NCBI GenBank assembly: GCA_964390645.1
Contig: CAYMLL010000108.1
Coordinates: 1 to 21,823, forward strand
Length of the DNA stretch: 21,823 nucleotides
Reading direction: 5' to 3'
From: CAYMLL01 sp964390645
GTDB taxonomy: Bacteria; Planctomycetota; UBA8108
The notes under the pieces are model-generated. The model did not search any database, was not told the origin of the DNA, and worked only from the letters and a program-made list of their open reading frames with translations. Below are positions 1 to 10,959 of this stretch, in pieces. Each line of letters opens with the position of its first letter. Within the stretch, counting starts at the first letter, position 1. A program made the position numbers and the translations under genes.

Positions 1-1
1 C

Positions 2-3634
<3,633 letters not shown>

Positions 3635-3666
3635 GCGCGTAACCGGGGATCCCACGCTGACGAGAC

Positions 3667-3710
3667 GAGGGGACAGGTCGCTTTCCCGACGGAAAGGGGC
3701 CTGTCCCCTC
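3667..3710 (+). terminator. Hairpin terminator or REP-like palindrome after the TSP3 gene
   Basis: GAGGGGACAGG at 3667-3677 pairs perfectly with CCTGTCCCCTC at 3700-3710 (11 bp). A second stem, CTTTCC/GGAAAG, is nested inside (3681-3686 / 3691-3696, loop CGAC). No T-run follows, only CCTCTTGTC. It could be an intrinsic terminator or a dispersed GGGGACAGG-type palindrome; related GGGGAC motifs occur near 10101-10142 and 10915-10935. Confidence 0.6.
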
Positions 3711-3824
3711 CCTCTTGTCACGGTGCGCCCGTGCCGTCCGGCGCGGTCCATCACGCCGGCCCTTCGCGCCAGGGCCCGCAGGAGCGGCCTTGCCCGCCAC
3801 GGACTCTCGCGTAGGATCTGACCG

Positions 3825-5384
3825 ATGAAGAGCTTCCGATGGCCCCGTCCTTCGATGCACCCGAAGCGCCTCTGCATGCTGCTGCCTCTCTGCGCCGCCA
3901 CGGCGACGGCCACGGGCGAGACCTGTGATCATCGCCGTGTCCAGTCGCCGGTGAAGGACCAGGGCGCCCGCGGCGTCTGCGCGGCGTTCGCGGTCAACGC
4001 GGCACTCGAGACGCTCACCGGGTTCCCGCACGACCTCAGCGAGCAGCTCCTCCTCGGCGTCACGCGGCTCACGAGAGACGACAGTCCGCCGGGCTCCGAC
4101 CAGCAGCGGCGACCCCGGATGGAGGACGGTCTGAGGCTTAGCGACTACAGACGCGCGCTCGAGACCCACGGCGTCACCTACGAGGGGATGCTGCCCTTCG
4201 ACCGACGCGGGGTGGTGATGTCGAAGGACCTCGAGGAGTATCTGCCCCCCGGCGACCGCGAGGCGATCGCTCGCGCACTCTACCGGAGCACGCCGCTGTC
4301 GCCGCAGCAGCGCCGGAGGCTACCGGAGCTCGGCAAGTACAAGGTCGGCAGGCTCGAGCTCGTCGACTACTCCGCGGCCCGGCGCGACGCCAGGGGCACC
4401 GCGCGTGCGGCGCGCATAGCCGCGGCCGACGAGAAGCTGCGCGAGTACCTGAGCGCCGGCGGCCTCGACCATCACGCCATCCCTGCGAGCTACCTGATCC
4501 ACCGGAAGATCTGGGCCGACCTCCTCGACAGGCCCGATATCCCGGTGATCACGCTCGCCGAGTACCCCTTCGACGTGAAGAGCGGCGTCGGGCACGCGGT
4601 GACCATCGTCGGCTTCACGACCGACGTCCACGACTACGCCCCCGGGGCGCCGCGGCATCTCGAGGGCCAGGGCTTCTGGATCATCAAGAACTCCTGGGGG
4701 ACCGGGTGGGGCGGGCTCGGCGGCTACGGGCTCGTCAGCTACGCCTACCACGACATCTGCGTCGACGAGGCTCTCCTCGTCGGACGCCATGGTGTCGCGG
4801 AGTTCCGGGCGGACGCCGGCGGGTACGACAACAGCCGGCTGACGACGAATGGCGACCTGCGCCTCAAGGTGCAGCCGATCCGCCGCTCGAAGATCGGGCC
4901 CGGCGGCGAGCGCGAGCTCGTCGAAGAGAGCCTCTTCCTGTCGACGTACCTCCTCGAGCCGACCGAGGCGAACCTGACGACCGTGAAGTACATCGTCGAC
5001 TACCGGCCGGGTGACGCAGCGGCCGACGGCACCGTCGCCTGGGAAGCGACCGCGAGGATCGTCAGCCCGCGCCTTCAGGTCCGCAGCGCCAGGGCGCCCG
5101 ATCGCTCCTTCCGCTTTCGCCCGTGGAGCGAGCCCTTCGCACAGGCGCTCGAGCGCGTCCTGCGGCCGCCTCCCGGCGTCGAGACGCGACTCGAGCTGAG
5201 CGTCGTCGCCGTCCTCTACGAGCGCGAGCCGAACTTCCTGAACGTCGTGCGCGGCGCGCGACGCTACCGCACCGTCGTGGAGGGAGGACACCTGCAGAGC
5301 CACACGCTACGACCCGTCGATCCGGGCGGCGTTCTCGACCTCGCGACCGCCGAGAAGCTGCTCGCGGAGGCCGAGGGACGGTGA
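3825..5384 (+). CDS. Secreted papain-like (C1 family) cysteine protease
   Basis: A 519-residue protein. The N-terminus has basic residues and a short hydrophobic stretch (about residues 16-31), consistent with a signal peptide; Met11 is an alternative start. The papain active-site set is visible: Gln46 (oxyanion hole) and Cys52 in V-K-D-Q-G-A-R-G-V-C-A-A-F-A, His257 in G-H-A-V-T-I-V-G-F, and Asn289 in I-I-K-N-S-W-G-T-G-W-G. The usual Trp after the catalytic Cys is Ala. No inhibitory propeptide precedes the catalytic domain, and about 200 residues of unrecognised, apparently beta-rich sequence follow it. An AGGA Shine-Dalgarno at 3813-3816 lies 8 nt before the ATG. The gene stands alone, convergent with the operon that ends at 5492. 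Substrate is unknown; export is inferred. Confidence 0.87.
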   Translation: MKSFRWPRPSMHPKRLCMLLPLCAATATATGETCDHRRVQSPVKDQGARGVCAAFAVNAALETLTGFPHDLSEQLLLGVTRLTRDDSPPGSDQQRRPRMEDGLRLSDYRRALETHGVTYEGMLPFDRRGVVMSKDLEEYLPPGDREAIARALYRSTPLSPQQRRRLPELGKYKVGRLELVDYSAARRDARGTARAARIAAADEKLREYLSAGGLDHHAIPASYLIHRKIWADLLDRPDIPVITLAEYPFDVKSGVGHAVTIVGFTTDVHDYAPGAPRHLEGQGFWIIKNSWGTGWGGLGGYGLVSYAYHDICVDEALLVGRHGVAEFRADAGGYDNSRLTTNGDLRLKVQPIRRSKIGPGGERELVEESLFLSTYLLEPTEANLTTVKYIVDYRPGDAAADGTVAWEATARIVSPRLQVRSARAPDRSFRFRPWSEPFAQALERVLRPPPGVETRLELSVVAVLYEREPNFLNVVRGARRYRTVVEGGHLQSHTLRPVDPGGVLDLATAEKLLAEAEGR

Positions 5385-5398
5385 TCGGTGACGCGGAC

Positions 5399-5436
5399 GC
5401 GGCTCTGCGGGTCGAGCCGCCGCGGCAAGGTGCCGC
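5399..5436. terminator. Two adjacent hairpins between convergent genes
   Basis: GCGGCTC (5399-5405) pairs with GAGCCGC (5414-5420), and GCGGCA (5422-5427) pairs with TGCCGC (5431-5436). They sit in the 107-bp gap between the convergent protease and oxidoreductase genes and could end transcription from either side. There is no T-run, so this rests on position and symmetry only. Confidence 0.35.
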
Positions 5437-5491
5437 TCTGCTGCCCGCGGAATCTGCCACCCCGCGCTATCCGCCCCGACGGCGAGCCCGC

Positions 5492-6550
5492 TCAGCGTGA
5501 AGACCGCTCGACGAACCCGTCGATCGACACGGGCTCGCGGGCCAGGACCGACTCCTCCGCCGCGAGGCAGAGGATCGTCGACCAGCGACCGTCGACGGCC
5601 GTGCACGGCGGAGCGGCGCCATCGCGCACGCAGCGGACCATCGCGGCGATCTCGTCGGCCAGCTCGAGCAGCTCGCCGGTCGACTGCTCGAAGCTCACCT
5701 CCGTGACGTCGTCGCCGAGGCCGTAGCCGAGCTCGAAGGTCGGCGCCTGCGACCGCGCGTCGGCCGCCCCCCAGCGCGCCCAGATCATCCCGTCGGTTCC
5801 GACCACCTTGCCGCAGAGATGGTGGCCGTAAGCCGACAGCGTCTGCGATATGACCGCGTAGGCGCCACCGGGAAAGTCGACGAGAGCCGAGAAGTTGTCG
5901 CGCAGCTCCGGGTGATCGCGGTGGCGCGAGTTCGCCCGCGCGAAGACCGACTGCGGCTCGCCGCAGCTCGACAGGTACCAGCGCGCCAGGTCGAAGAAGT
6001 GAATCGGCTCCTCGAGGATCCAGTTGCCGACACGCTCGATGTCGTAGCGCCACCCCTCGGCGCCCCGTCGATAGGGAAAGCGCGACAGCTCGACGAGCGC
6101 GTGGAGCGGCTCGCCGATCCGGCCCTCGTCGATGAGCCGCTTGACGCCGCCCCAGAGTGGCGAGAGCCGCAGCTCGTGACCGACGGCGAGCACCTTGCCC
6201 GTCGACGCCGCGAGCGCGACGAGCTCCTCGCAGTGCGCGACCTCGATCGCCATCGGCTTCTCCAGGAGCACGTGCTTGCCGGCCCCGAGCGCGGCCATCG
6301 TCACCTCGTGGTGCATGGCGTTCGGGACGACGACGTCGACGACGTCGATGTCGGCCCGGTCGATCAGCGCGCGCCAGTCGTCGAGCACCTCGCAGCCCGG
6401 GTGCGCCTCCATCGCGGCACGCCGGCTCTCTTCGGATTTCACCGCGATCGCGGCAAGGCCGGCGCCGTCGGTCTTCGAGATGGCGCTCGCGTGATGGGTG
6501 CCGAAGAGGCCGTAGCCGATGACACCGAAGCGAACGTCGTCCTGGCTCAT
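5492..6550 (-). CDS. Gfo/Idh/MocA family oxidoreductase
   Basis: A 352-residue NAD(P)-dependent dehydrogenase of the Gfo/Idh/MocA type. The N-terminal Rossmann motif is G-V-I-G-Y-G-L-F-G-T-H-H, the cofactor-site E97-K98-P99 follows, and the likely catalytic histidine is His184 in E-E-P-I-H-F-F-D. The C-terminal half has the family's alpha/beta sheet pattern. The ATG at 6550-6548 overlaps the TGA of the MFS gene (ATGA), so translation is probably coupled and this is the third gene of the operon. The family oxidises or reduces sugars, inositols and related polyols, and some members cleave glycosides through transient oxidation. The substrate cannot be read from sequence; context suggests it acts on the compound imported by the MFS protein or on the product of the monooxygenase. 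Confidence 0.9.
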   Translation of the reverse strand: MSQDDVRFGVIGYGLFGTHHASAISKTDGAGLAAIAVKSEESRRAAMEAHPGCEVLDDWRALIDRADIDVVDVVVPNAMHHEVTMAALGAGKHVLLEKPMAIEVAHCEELVALAASTGKVLAVGHELRLSPLWGGVKRLIDEGRIGEPLHALVELSRFPYRRGAEGWRYDIERVGNWILEEPIHFFDLARWYLSSCGEPQSVFARANSRHRDHPELRDNFSALVDFPGGAYAVISQTLSAYGHHLCGKVVGTDGMIWARWGAADARSQAPTFELGYGLGDDVTEVSFEQSTGELLELADEIAAMVRCVRDGAAPPCTAVDGRWSTILCLAAEESVLAREPVSIDGFVERSSR

Positions 6551-7941
6551 TCGGGAAGCTCCGTTCCGCGTGTCTCCGGGGCGAAGAGGACGAGGACGAC
6601 ACCGAGAAGGAAGAGCCAGCAGAGCAGCTGTCCGGCCTCGGCGGGCGAGTAGCCCCAGCCGCCGTCCGCCTCGGAGTTCTGCAGGATGCCTTTGAAGATC
6701 AGGACCGGCGCCGCCACGATCCGCCCCGCGTTGAAGCAGAACCCCGCGCCCGTGCCTCGCAGCCGCGTCGGATAGAGCTCGGGAAAGTAGACCGCGTAAC
6801 CCGCGTGCATGCCGAGCGTCAGGAATCCGAAGATCGGCAAGCCGAACCACAGGAGGTAGCGGCTGTGATCGAGTGCGCCGTGAAAGAGGAGAAGCGCGAT
6901 GACCAGCCCGCCGACGTGAAAGAGGAAGAAGGCGCCGCGTCTTCCGAGCCGCTCGCAGAGTGGGCCGAACGCGAGGAGGCCGAGACCTCCGCCGGTCGTC
7001 ACGAGGAACATGCCGAGCATCTCGAAAGACTTCAGCTCGCGCTCGCGGATCTCCTCTACCGTCTTTCCTTCCTCCGCCGCTTGCGCGATCGTCGACTCGG
7101 CGACCGGCTGACTTGCCTCGAAGCGCTTGAGGAAGTCCTTGCCGTAGATGTGCGCCCCCCAGAACGTCGCGAGCCCGACGGCCGCGAGCAGCACGCCGAC
7201 GACGGTCGCACGGATGAACTCGCGCGCGAAGAGCTCGTTGATTCGACCGGTCTTCTTGCTCTCGTCCACCTTCGCCGCCTCCTGCGCCCTCTTCCAGCGC
7301 TCCGGCTCGCGCAGCTTCCAGCGAATCCAGAGCGCCAGCAGCGCCGGCGCCGCTCCGAGGGCGAAAGCCCAGCGCCACCCCATGGTCGGCACGACGAAGA
7401 GCCCCGCAAGCACCGCGAGATAGGTCCCGATCACGCTCGTCGCGTGGAAGAAGGCGCCGAAGCGCGCACGCGCTCGCTTCGGGAAGACCTCCGCGACCAT
7501 CGCGCTCGCCACGGCCCACTCGCCGCCGACGCCGAGCGCGACGAGGAAGCGCAGAATCGCCATCTGCCACCAGTTCTGCACGAAGGCGGTCGCGAAGCTG
7601 AAGATCGAGTAGACGAGGATCGTGATGATCATCGTACGCGAGCGGCCAATCTTGTCGCTCAGCATCCCGAAGAACACGCCGCCGAGCGCGCCACCGACGA
7701 GGAAGGCCGCGAGCGCGACGTTCGTGAAGAACGCGCCCTTCTCCGGTGGAATGATCTCCGCCTTCCACTCCTTCATGGTCGAGACGAAGATCTGGCCCTC
7801 GTAGATGTCGAAGACCCAGCCGAGCGACGCTATCGTCAGCACGAGCCACTGGTAACGAGTGACGCCGGAATACCACGGAGCGTCCGTGTTGCTGTTCAGC
7901 GCGTCGTTGGAGTTCGACTTCTGGTCCTGCGTGTCGTTCAT
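6547..7941 (-). CDS. MFS transporter
   Basis: A 464-residue major facilitator superfamily permease with about 12 predicted membrane segments. A polar, Asn/Ser-rich N-terminus of about 25 residues precedes TM1. The loop 2-3 signature reads G-M-L-S-D-K-I-G-R-S-R and the TM4-5 region G-V-G-G-E-W-A-V-A...F-P-K-R-A-R-A-R, typical of proton-coupled sugar-acid, sialate or aromatic-acid symporters. A long hydrophilic loop near the middle (E-R-W-K-R-A-Q...) separates the two six-helix halves. The start was chosen at 7941 because the ATG overlaps the upstream TGA (ATGA) and GAGG lies just before it. It is the second gene of the operon and presumably imports the pathway substrate. The substrate is not determinable. 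Confidence 0.92.
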   Translation of the reverse strand: MNDTQDQKSNSNDALNSNTDAPWYSGVTRYQWLVLTIASLGWVFDIYEGQIFVSTMKEWKAEIIPPEKGAFFTNVALAAFLVGGALGGVFFGMLSDKIGRSRTMIITILVYSIFSFATAFVQNWWQMAILRFLVALGVGGEWAVASAMVAEVFPKRARARFGAFFHATSVIGTYLAVLAGLFVVPTMGWRWAFALGAAPALLALWIRWKLREPERWKRAQEAAKVDESKKTGRINELFAREFIRATVVGVLLAAVGLATFWGAHIYGKDFLKRFEASQPVAESTIAQAAEEGKTVEEIRERELKSFEMLGMFLVTTGGGLGLLAFGPLCERLGRRGAFFLFHVGGLVIALLLFHGALDHSRYLLWFGLPIFGFLTLGMHAGYAVYFPELYPTRLRGTGAGFCFNAGRIVAAPVLIFKGILQNSEADGGWGYSPAEAGQLLCWLFLLGVVLVLFAPETRGTELPE

Positions 7942-9092
7942 GTCCTCTTCGCCGTGGTCAGCGGTGTGACGGGGTCGTCGACCCAGCGTCCCTGCTCCCT
8001 CGCGAGGCGACAGCGCTTCAGCCGCGGCAACACGTGCCGCGCGAAGAGCTCGCACTCCTCGAGGTGAGGGTAGCCGGAGAAGATGAACGCCCGCATGCCC
8101 ATGTCGATGTAGCGCTCGATCTTCTCCAGGACCTGACCCGGATCGCCGACGATCGCGCTGCCGCAGCCGGAGCGGGCACGTCCGATGCCGGACCAGACCA
8201 GAGGCTCGATGTACCCCTCGCTGTCGGCTTCCCGGCGCAGCGCGTCCTGGCGCCGGACGCCCGCCGAGAGCGAGTCCTGGGAGCGGTGCTTGATCGCCTC
8301 GCCGAGCCCGTCGTCGAGCCTCGACACCAGCGCGCGTGCGGCCTCTCGCGCCTCCTCCTCCGTCTCCCGCACGATGACGTGGATCCGCAGACCGTAGTCG
8401 ATCGTTCGACCCCGGGACGCGGCGCGGCGCGTCATGTCCCGCATCGTCTCGCCGAGGCGCTCTTCCGTCTCGGGCCACATGAGGAACACGTCGCAGCTCT
8501 CCGCGCAGAGATCGCGCGCCGCCTGCGAGATGCCGCCGAAGTAGAGAAGCGGCCCGCCGTTCTGCTGGTACGGACGGACGGCCTCCGTCGGCAGGTCGAT
8601 CTCGTAGAACTCGCCGCGGAGCTCGATGCGATCCCGCGTCCACGCCTGCCGAAGCACCTCGATGACCTCTCGCGAACGCCGGTAGCGACGCTCCGACTCG
8701 ACGCTGTCCCCGGGCAGGTCCGACGAGATGATGTTGACCGTCAGCCGCCCCTCGAGCATGTGGTCGAGGCTGGCGATCGCGCGCGCCAGCATCGGCGGGT
8801 GGTACTCCCCGCAGCGAACCGCGACGAGCAGCGAGATGCTCTCGACGAGCGCCGCCATGCCGCCCGCGAAGGTCAGCGTGTCCTGCCCGGGAACGTAGCC
8901 GCTCGGCAGAAGGACATTGTCGAAGCCGAGGCGGTCGGCGGTCTCGACGATGCCCCGACAGTGCCGCCAGCTGCTGCGGAGCGCGCCGTCAGGCACGCCG
9001 AGAAAGCGGTAGTCATCGCTGCAGAGCGCGCTGAACCACGCGACCTCCACACGGTCGAGGTCGGCGGAGCGCGCGCAAACTCCGTCGAGCAT
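7938..9092 (-). CDS. LLM-class flavin-dependent monooxygenase, alkanesulfonate monooxygenase (SsuD)-like
   Basis: A 384-residue member of the bacterial-luciferase-like, FMNH2-dependent monooxygenases, close in length to SsuD (about 380). SsuD-like landmarks are P-L-L-Y-F-G-G (residues 181-187), Y-G-L-R-I-H-V-I-V-R-E-T (233-244, with Arg236 and His238), an Arg/Gly-rich loop with Arg307, and F-S-G-Y-P-H-L-E-E (338-346, with Tyr341). Known family members split C-S bonds of sulfonates using O2 and reduced flavin from a partner reductase; no such reductase is in this window. The ATG at 9092 was chosen because GGAAG lies about 8 nt upstream and the length fits the family; an in-frame upstream start at 9167 would add 25 unmatched residues. 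It is the first gene of the operon. Specific substrate is uncertain. Confidence 0.85.
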   Translation of the reverse strand: MLDGVCARSADLDRVEVAWFSALCSDDYRFLGVPDGALRSSWRHCRGIVETADRLGFDNVLLPSGYVPGQDTLTFAGGMAALVESISLLVAVRCGEYHPPMLARAIASLDHMLEGRLTVNIISSDLPGDSVESERRYRRSREVIEVLRQAWTRDRIELRGEFYEIDLPTEAVRPYQQNGGPLLYFGGISQAARDLCAESCDVFLMWPETEERLGETMRDMTRRAASRGRTIDYGLRIHVIVRETEEEAREAARALVSRLDDGLGEAIKHRSQDSLSAGVRRQDALRREADSEGYIEPLVWSGIGRARSGCGSAIVGDPGQVLEKIERYIDMGMRAFIFSGYPHLEECELFARHVLPRLKRCRLAREQGRWVDDPVTPLTTAKRT

Positions 9093-9214
9093 CCCGCGGG
9101 CTTCCTTCCGGGTCAGGTTCCGGGAGAGAGAAGCCCACAGCGTACGCGGCAGCGCGACGGGAGACAAGCCACCCCGGTCCGGCCCCGACCTCTCACGGTG
9201 CTCGTGCTCCCGGC

Positions 9215-9946
9215 TCAGCGATCCTCCGGCGGCTCCGGCGGCGGGTCCGGCACGTCCGGGTACCTCAGGTGGAGGAGGCCAGGCGACGCGTCGACGGGAA
9301 TCTCGACGACGACCCAGTTGTCGTAGCTGCCCCCGGAGAACACGATGTCCTCGTGGTCCGGCACGCCGAGCTCGTTGAGAATGTGGTGCAGCGTGAAGCT
9401 GTGGTGCGCGACCACGGCGGTGCTTCCCTGCGGCAGCGCGTCGATGCGGTCGACGACGTCGCAGATGTCCTGGAGCTGCTCGATGTCATCACGCGTCTTG
9501 CCAAGGGCCCCGGCCAGAGGCACGAGAGTGTCGATCGTACGATCGAGCTCGCTGGCGATGAGGAAGTCCGCGGCGGTGGTCGACAGGAGGTTGCCGAAGA
9601 CGCGGGCGCGCTCCCAGCCCTCGGGCGACAGGGGAGCGTTGCTGTCGGCGCCTTCCTTCTCGGCGTGTCGCGTGAAGATCACCGTCTTCACGGCGAAGGA
9701 CGGGCGCGGCGGCGGCGGCGGACCGCCGGAGAACAGGAACTCCAGCAGGTAGACCGCATCGGTCAGGGTCCGCAGACCGTCGCCGTCGACGTCGCCGTCG
9801 AGGAGGCCGGAGACGTCGCCCGGAACGCGCTCCGGACAGCGGGGTTCGGGATCCCCCGCCCACGCGAGCCGACGCTCGACCTCGACGTGTTGACAAACCA
9901 CAAAGCCGGCGATGAACGCCAGCACCCAACCGGCGACCCTCTGCAT
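9215..9946 (-). CDS. Half-dockerin fused to a histidine phosphatase, exported or membrane-anchored
   Basis: A 243-residue protein. Residues 1-18 form a hydrophobic leader or anchor. Residues 43-75 hold one dockerin-like EF-hand loop (G-D-V-D-G-D-G-L...D-A-V-Y-L-L-E-F-L-F-S-G-G), followed by a proline run (76-80). From residue 85 a phosphoglycerate-mutase/SixA-like histidine phosphatase domain begins: Arg93-His94 in T-R-H-A-E-K (phosphorylated His), L-S-P-E-G-W-E-R-A, S-E-L-D-R-T (Arg136), and the second His181 in V-V-A-H-H-S. The start was chosen at 9946 because AGAGG lies 6 nt upstream and gives a cleaner leader than the ATG at 9994. Export of the phosphatase is inferred; the substrate may be an extracytoplasmic phosphate ester. 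Confidence 0.82.
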   Translation of the reverse strand: MQRVAGWVLAFIAGFVVCQHVEVERRLAWAGDPEPRCPERVPGDVSGLLDGDVDGDGLRTLTDAVYLLEFLFSGGPPPPPRPSFAVKTVIFTRHAEKEGADSNAPLSPEGWERARVFGNLLSTTAADFLIASELDRTIDTLVPLAGALGKTRDDIEQLQDICDVVDRIDALPQGSTAVVAHHSFTLHHILNELGVPDHEDIVFSGGSYDNWVVVEIPVDASPGLLHLRYPDVPDPPPEPPEDR

Positions 9947-9972
9947 GACGCACCTCTCGAAGACCCCATGAC

Positions 9973-9988
9973 ACGCTCGATCGAGCGT
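9973..9988. promoter_or_regulatory. Perfect 16-bp palindrome upstream of the phosphatase gene
   Basis: ACGCTCGATCGAGCGT reads identically on both strands and ends 27 nt before the ATG at 9946. Position and symmetry suit an operator or a 5'-UTR hairpin; a regulator cannot be named. Confidence 0.35.
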
Positions 9989-10154
9989 CGACATGACGCT
10001 GGATACCCGGGACAGGTCGACCGAAACCCCTCCCGATGCAACGAGTTTACCCGCTTGCGCAGAGCCCGGGCGCGAGAATTCTCCCGGCGCCGACGACGGG
10101 CTGTCCCCGGGCTTCAGTCAGCGAGGAGAAGGCCGTCCCCTCTCGGGAACCGGC

Positions 10155-10829
10155 TCAGCGGAAGCGCACCCGCGAGTGGTCGGGCACGAGGGCTCGCGAC
10201 GCACGGTGGGCGGCGATGCCGAAGGCGACGGCGACGTTGAAGCTCTCCTTGACACCGCCCATCGGGATCGCGGCGTGCAGCTCGCAGCGTTCCAGGAGTC
10301 GCGGCGACACGCCGTCGACCTCGTTGCCCACGATCAGGCACGGACGCCCGGGCCAGCTCAGCTCCTCGAGCGGCACGGACGTCTCCGTGGACTCCAGCGC
10401 CACCGGAACGCAGCCGTCCGCGCACGCCTCCTCGAGCGCGTCGAGGGCATCGGCGTGGTAGCTCCAGCCGACCACCTCGTCGGCGCCCAGAGCCGTCTTG
10501 GAAATCTCCTTGCGGGGCGGCGCGCCGGTGATGCCGCAGAGGAGGATCTTCTCGACCGCGCAGGCGTCGGCACTGCGAAAGATCGAGCCGACGTTCCAGA
10601 GGCTGCGGACGCTGTCGACGAGGACGACGAGCGGCAGCCGCGCGATATCCGCCCCGGCGGTGCCCGCGGTGTCCGCCTCGCGACGTCGCAGCAAGGCCTC
10701 GACGTCGGTGCGCTTCGCCGTCATGCGTCGGCCGCACTCGAGACAGTAGACGTTGCGACCGAGACGCCCGACCGCGACGTCGAATACGGCGCGGCACTCG
10801 TCGTTCGGACAGCAGACGGTGGCGTACAT
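10155..10829 (-). CDS. SpoU/TrmH-family RNA 2'-O-methyltransferase with N-terminal zinc ribbon
   Basis: A 224-residue SPOUT methyltransferase. All three SpoU motifs are present: motif 1 N-V-G-S-I-F-R-S-A-D (79-88), motif 2 C-L-I-V-G-N-E-V-D-G-V-S (164-175) and motif 3 I-P-M-G-G-V-K-E-S-F-N-V-A (188-200). The N-terminal about 35 residues form a Cys-rich ribbon (C7-x4-C12 and C29-x2-C32) resembling the MJ0042 zinc-finger type common in planctomycetes. That ribbon replaces the usual N-terminal RNA-binding domain. The family methylates the 2'-OH of tRNA or rRNA using S-adenosylmethionine. The ATG at 10829 has GAGGG about 9 nt upstream; a TTG at 10844 is an alternative. The target nucleotide is unknown. 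Confidence 0.88.
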   Translation of the reverse strand: MYATVCCPNDECRAVFDVAVGRLGRNVYCLECGRRMTAKRTDVEALLRRREADTAGTAGADIARLPLVVLVDSVRSLWNVGSIFRSADACAVEKILLCGITGAPPRKEISKTALGADEVVGWSYHADALDALEEACADGCVPVALESTETSVPLEELSWPGRPCLIVGNEVDGVSPRLLERCELHAAIPMGGVKESFNVAVAFGIAAHRASRALVPDHSRVRFR

Positions 10830-10914
10830 CGAGTCCGCCCTCAAGCACGCCGGAGCCGTCCGCAGCGCGCCGTACGTCGGAGGTCGGGCCCCCTTCCCGC
10901 GTGTCCCGCGAGCA

Positions 10915-10935
10915 GGGGACCTGACTCCGGGTCCC
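10915..10935. repeat. GGGGAC-type hairpin between the TlpA-like and methyltransferase genes
   Basis: GGGACC (10916-10921) pairs with GGTCCC (10930-10935) across an 8-nt loop, 25 bp beyond the TlpA-like gene's stop on the minus strand. It resembles the GGGGACAGG hairpin at 3667-3710 and may be a terminator or a REP-like element. Confidence 0.4.
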
Positions 10936-10959
10936 GGGATTCGCTCGAAGAGCCTCCGC

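Noticed and set aside
5492..7876. Long N-terminal extension of the Gfo/Idh/MocA gene in the same frame back to 7876
   Set aside because: The extension is an Arg-rich shadow of the MFS gene; the ATGA overlap at 6547-6550 and the Rossmann motif fix the start at 6550.
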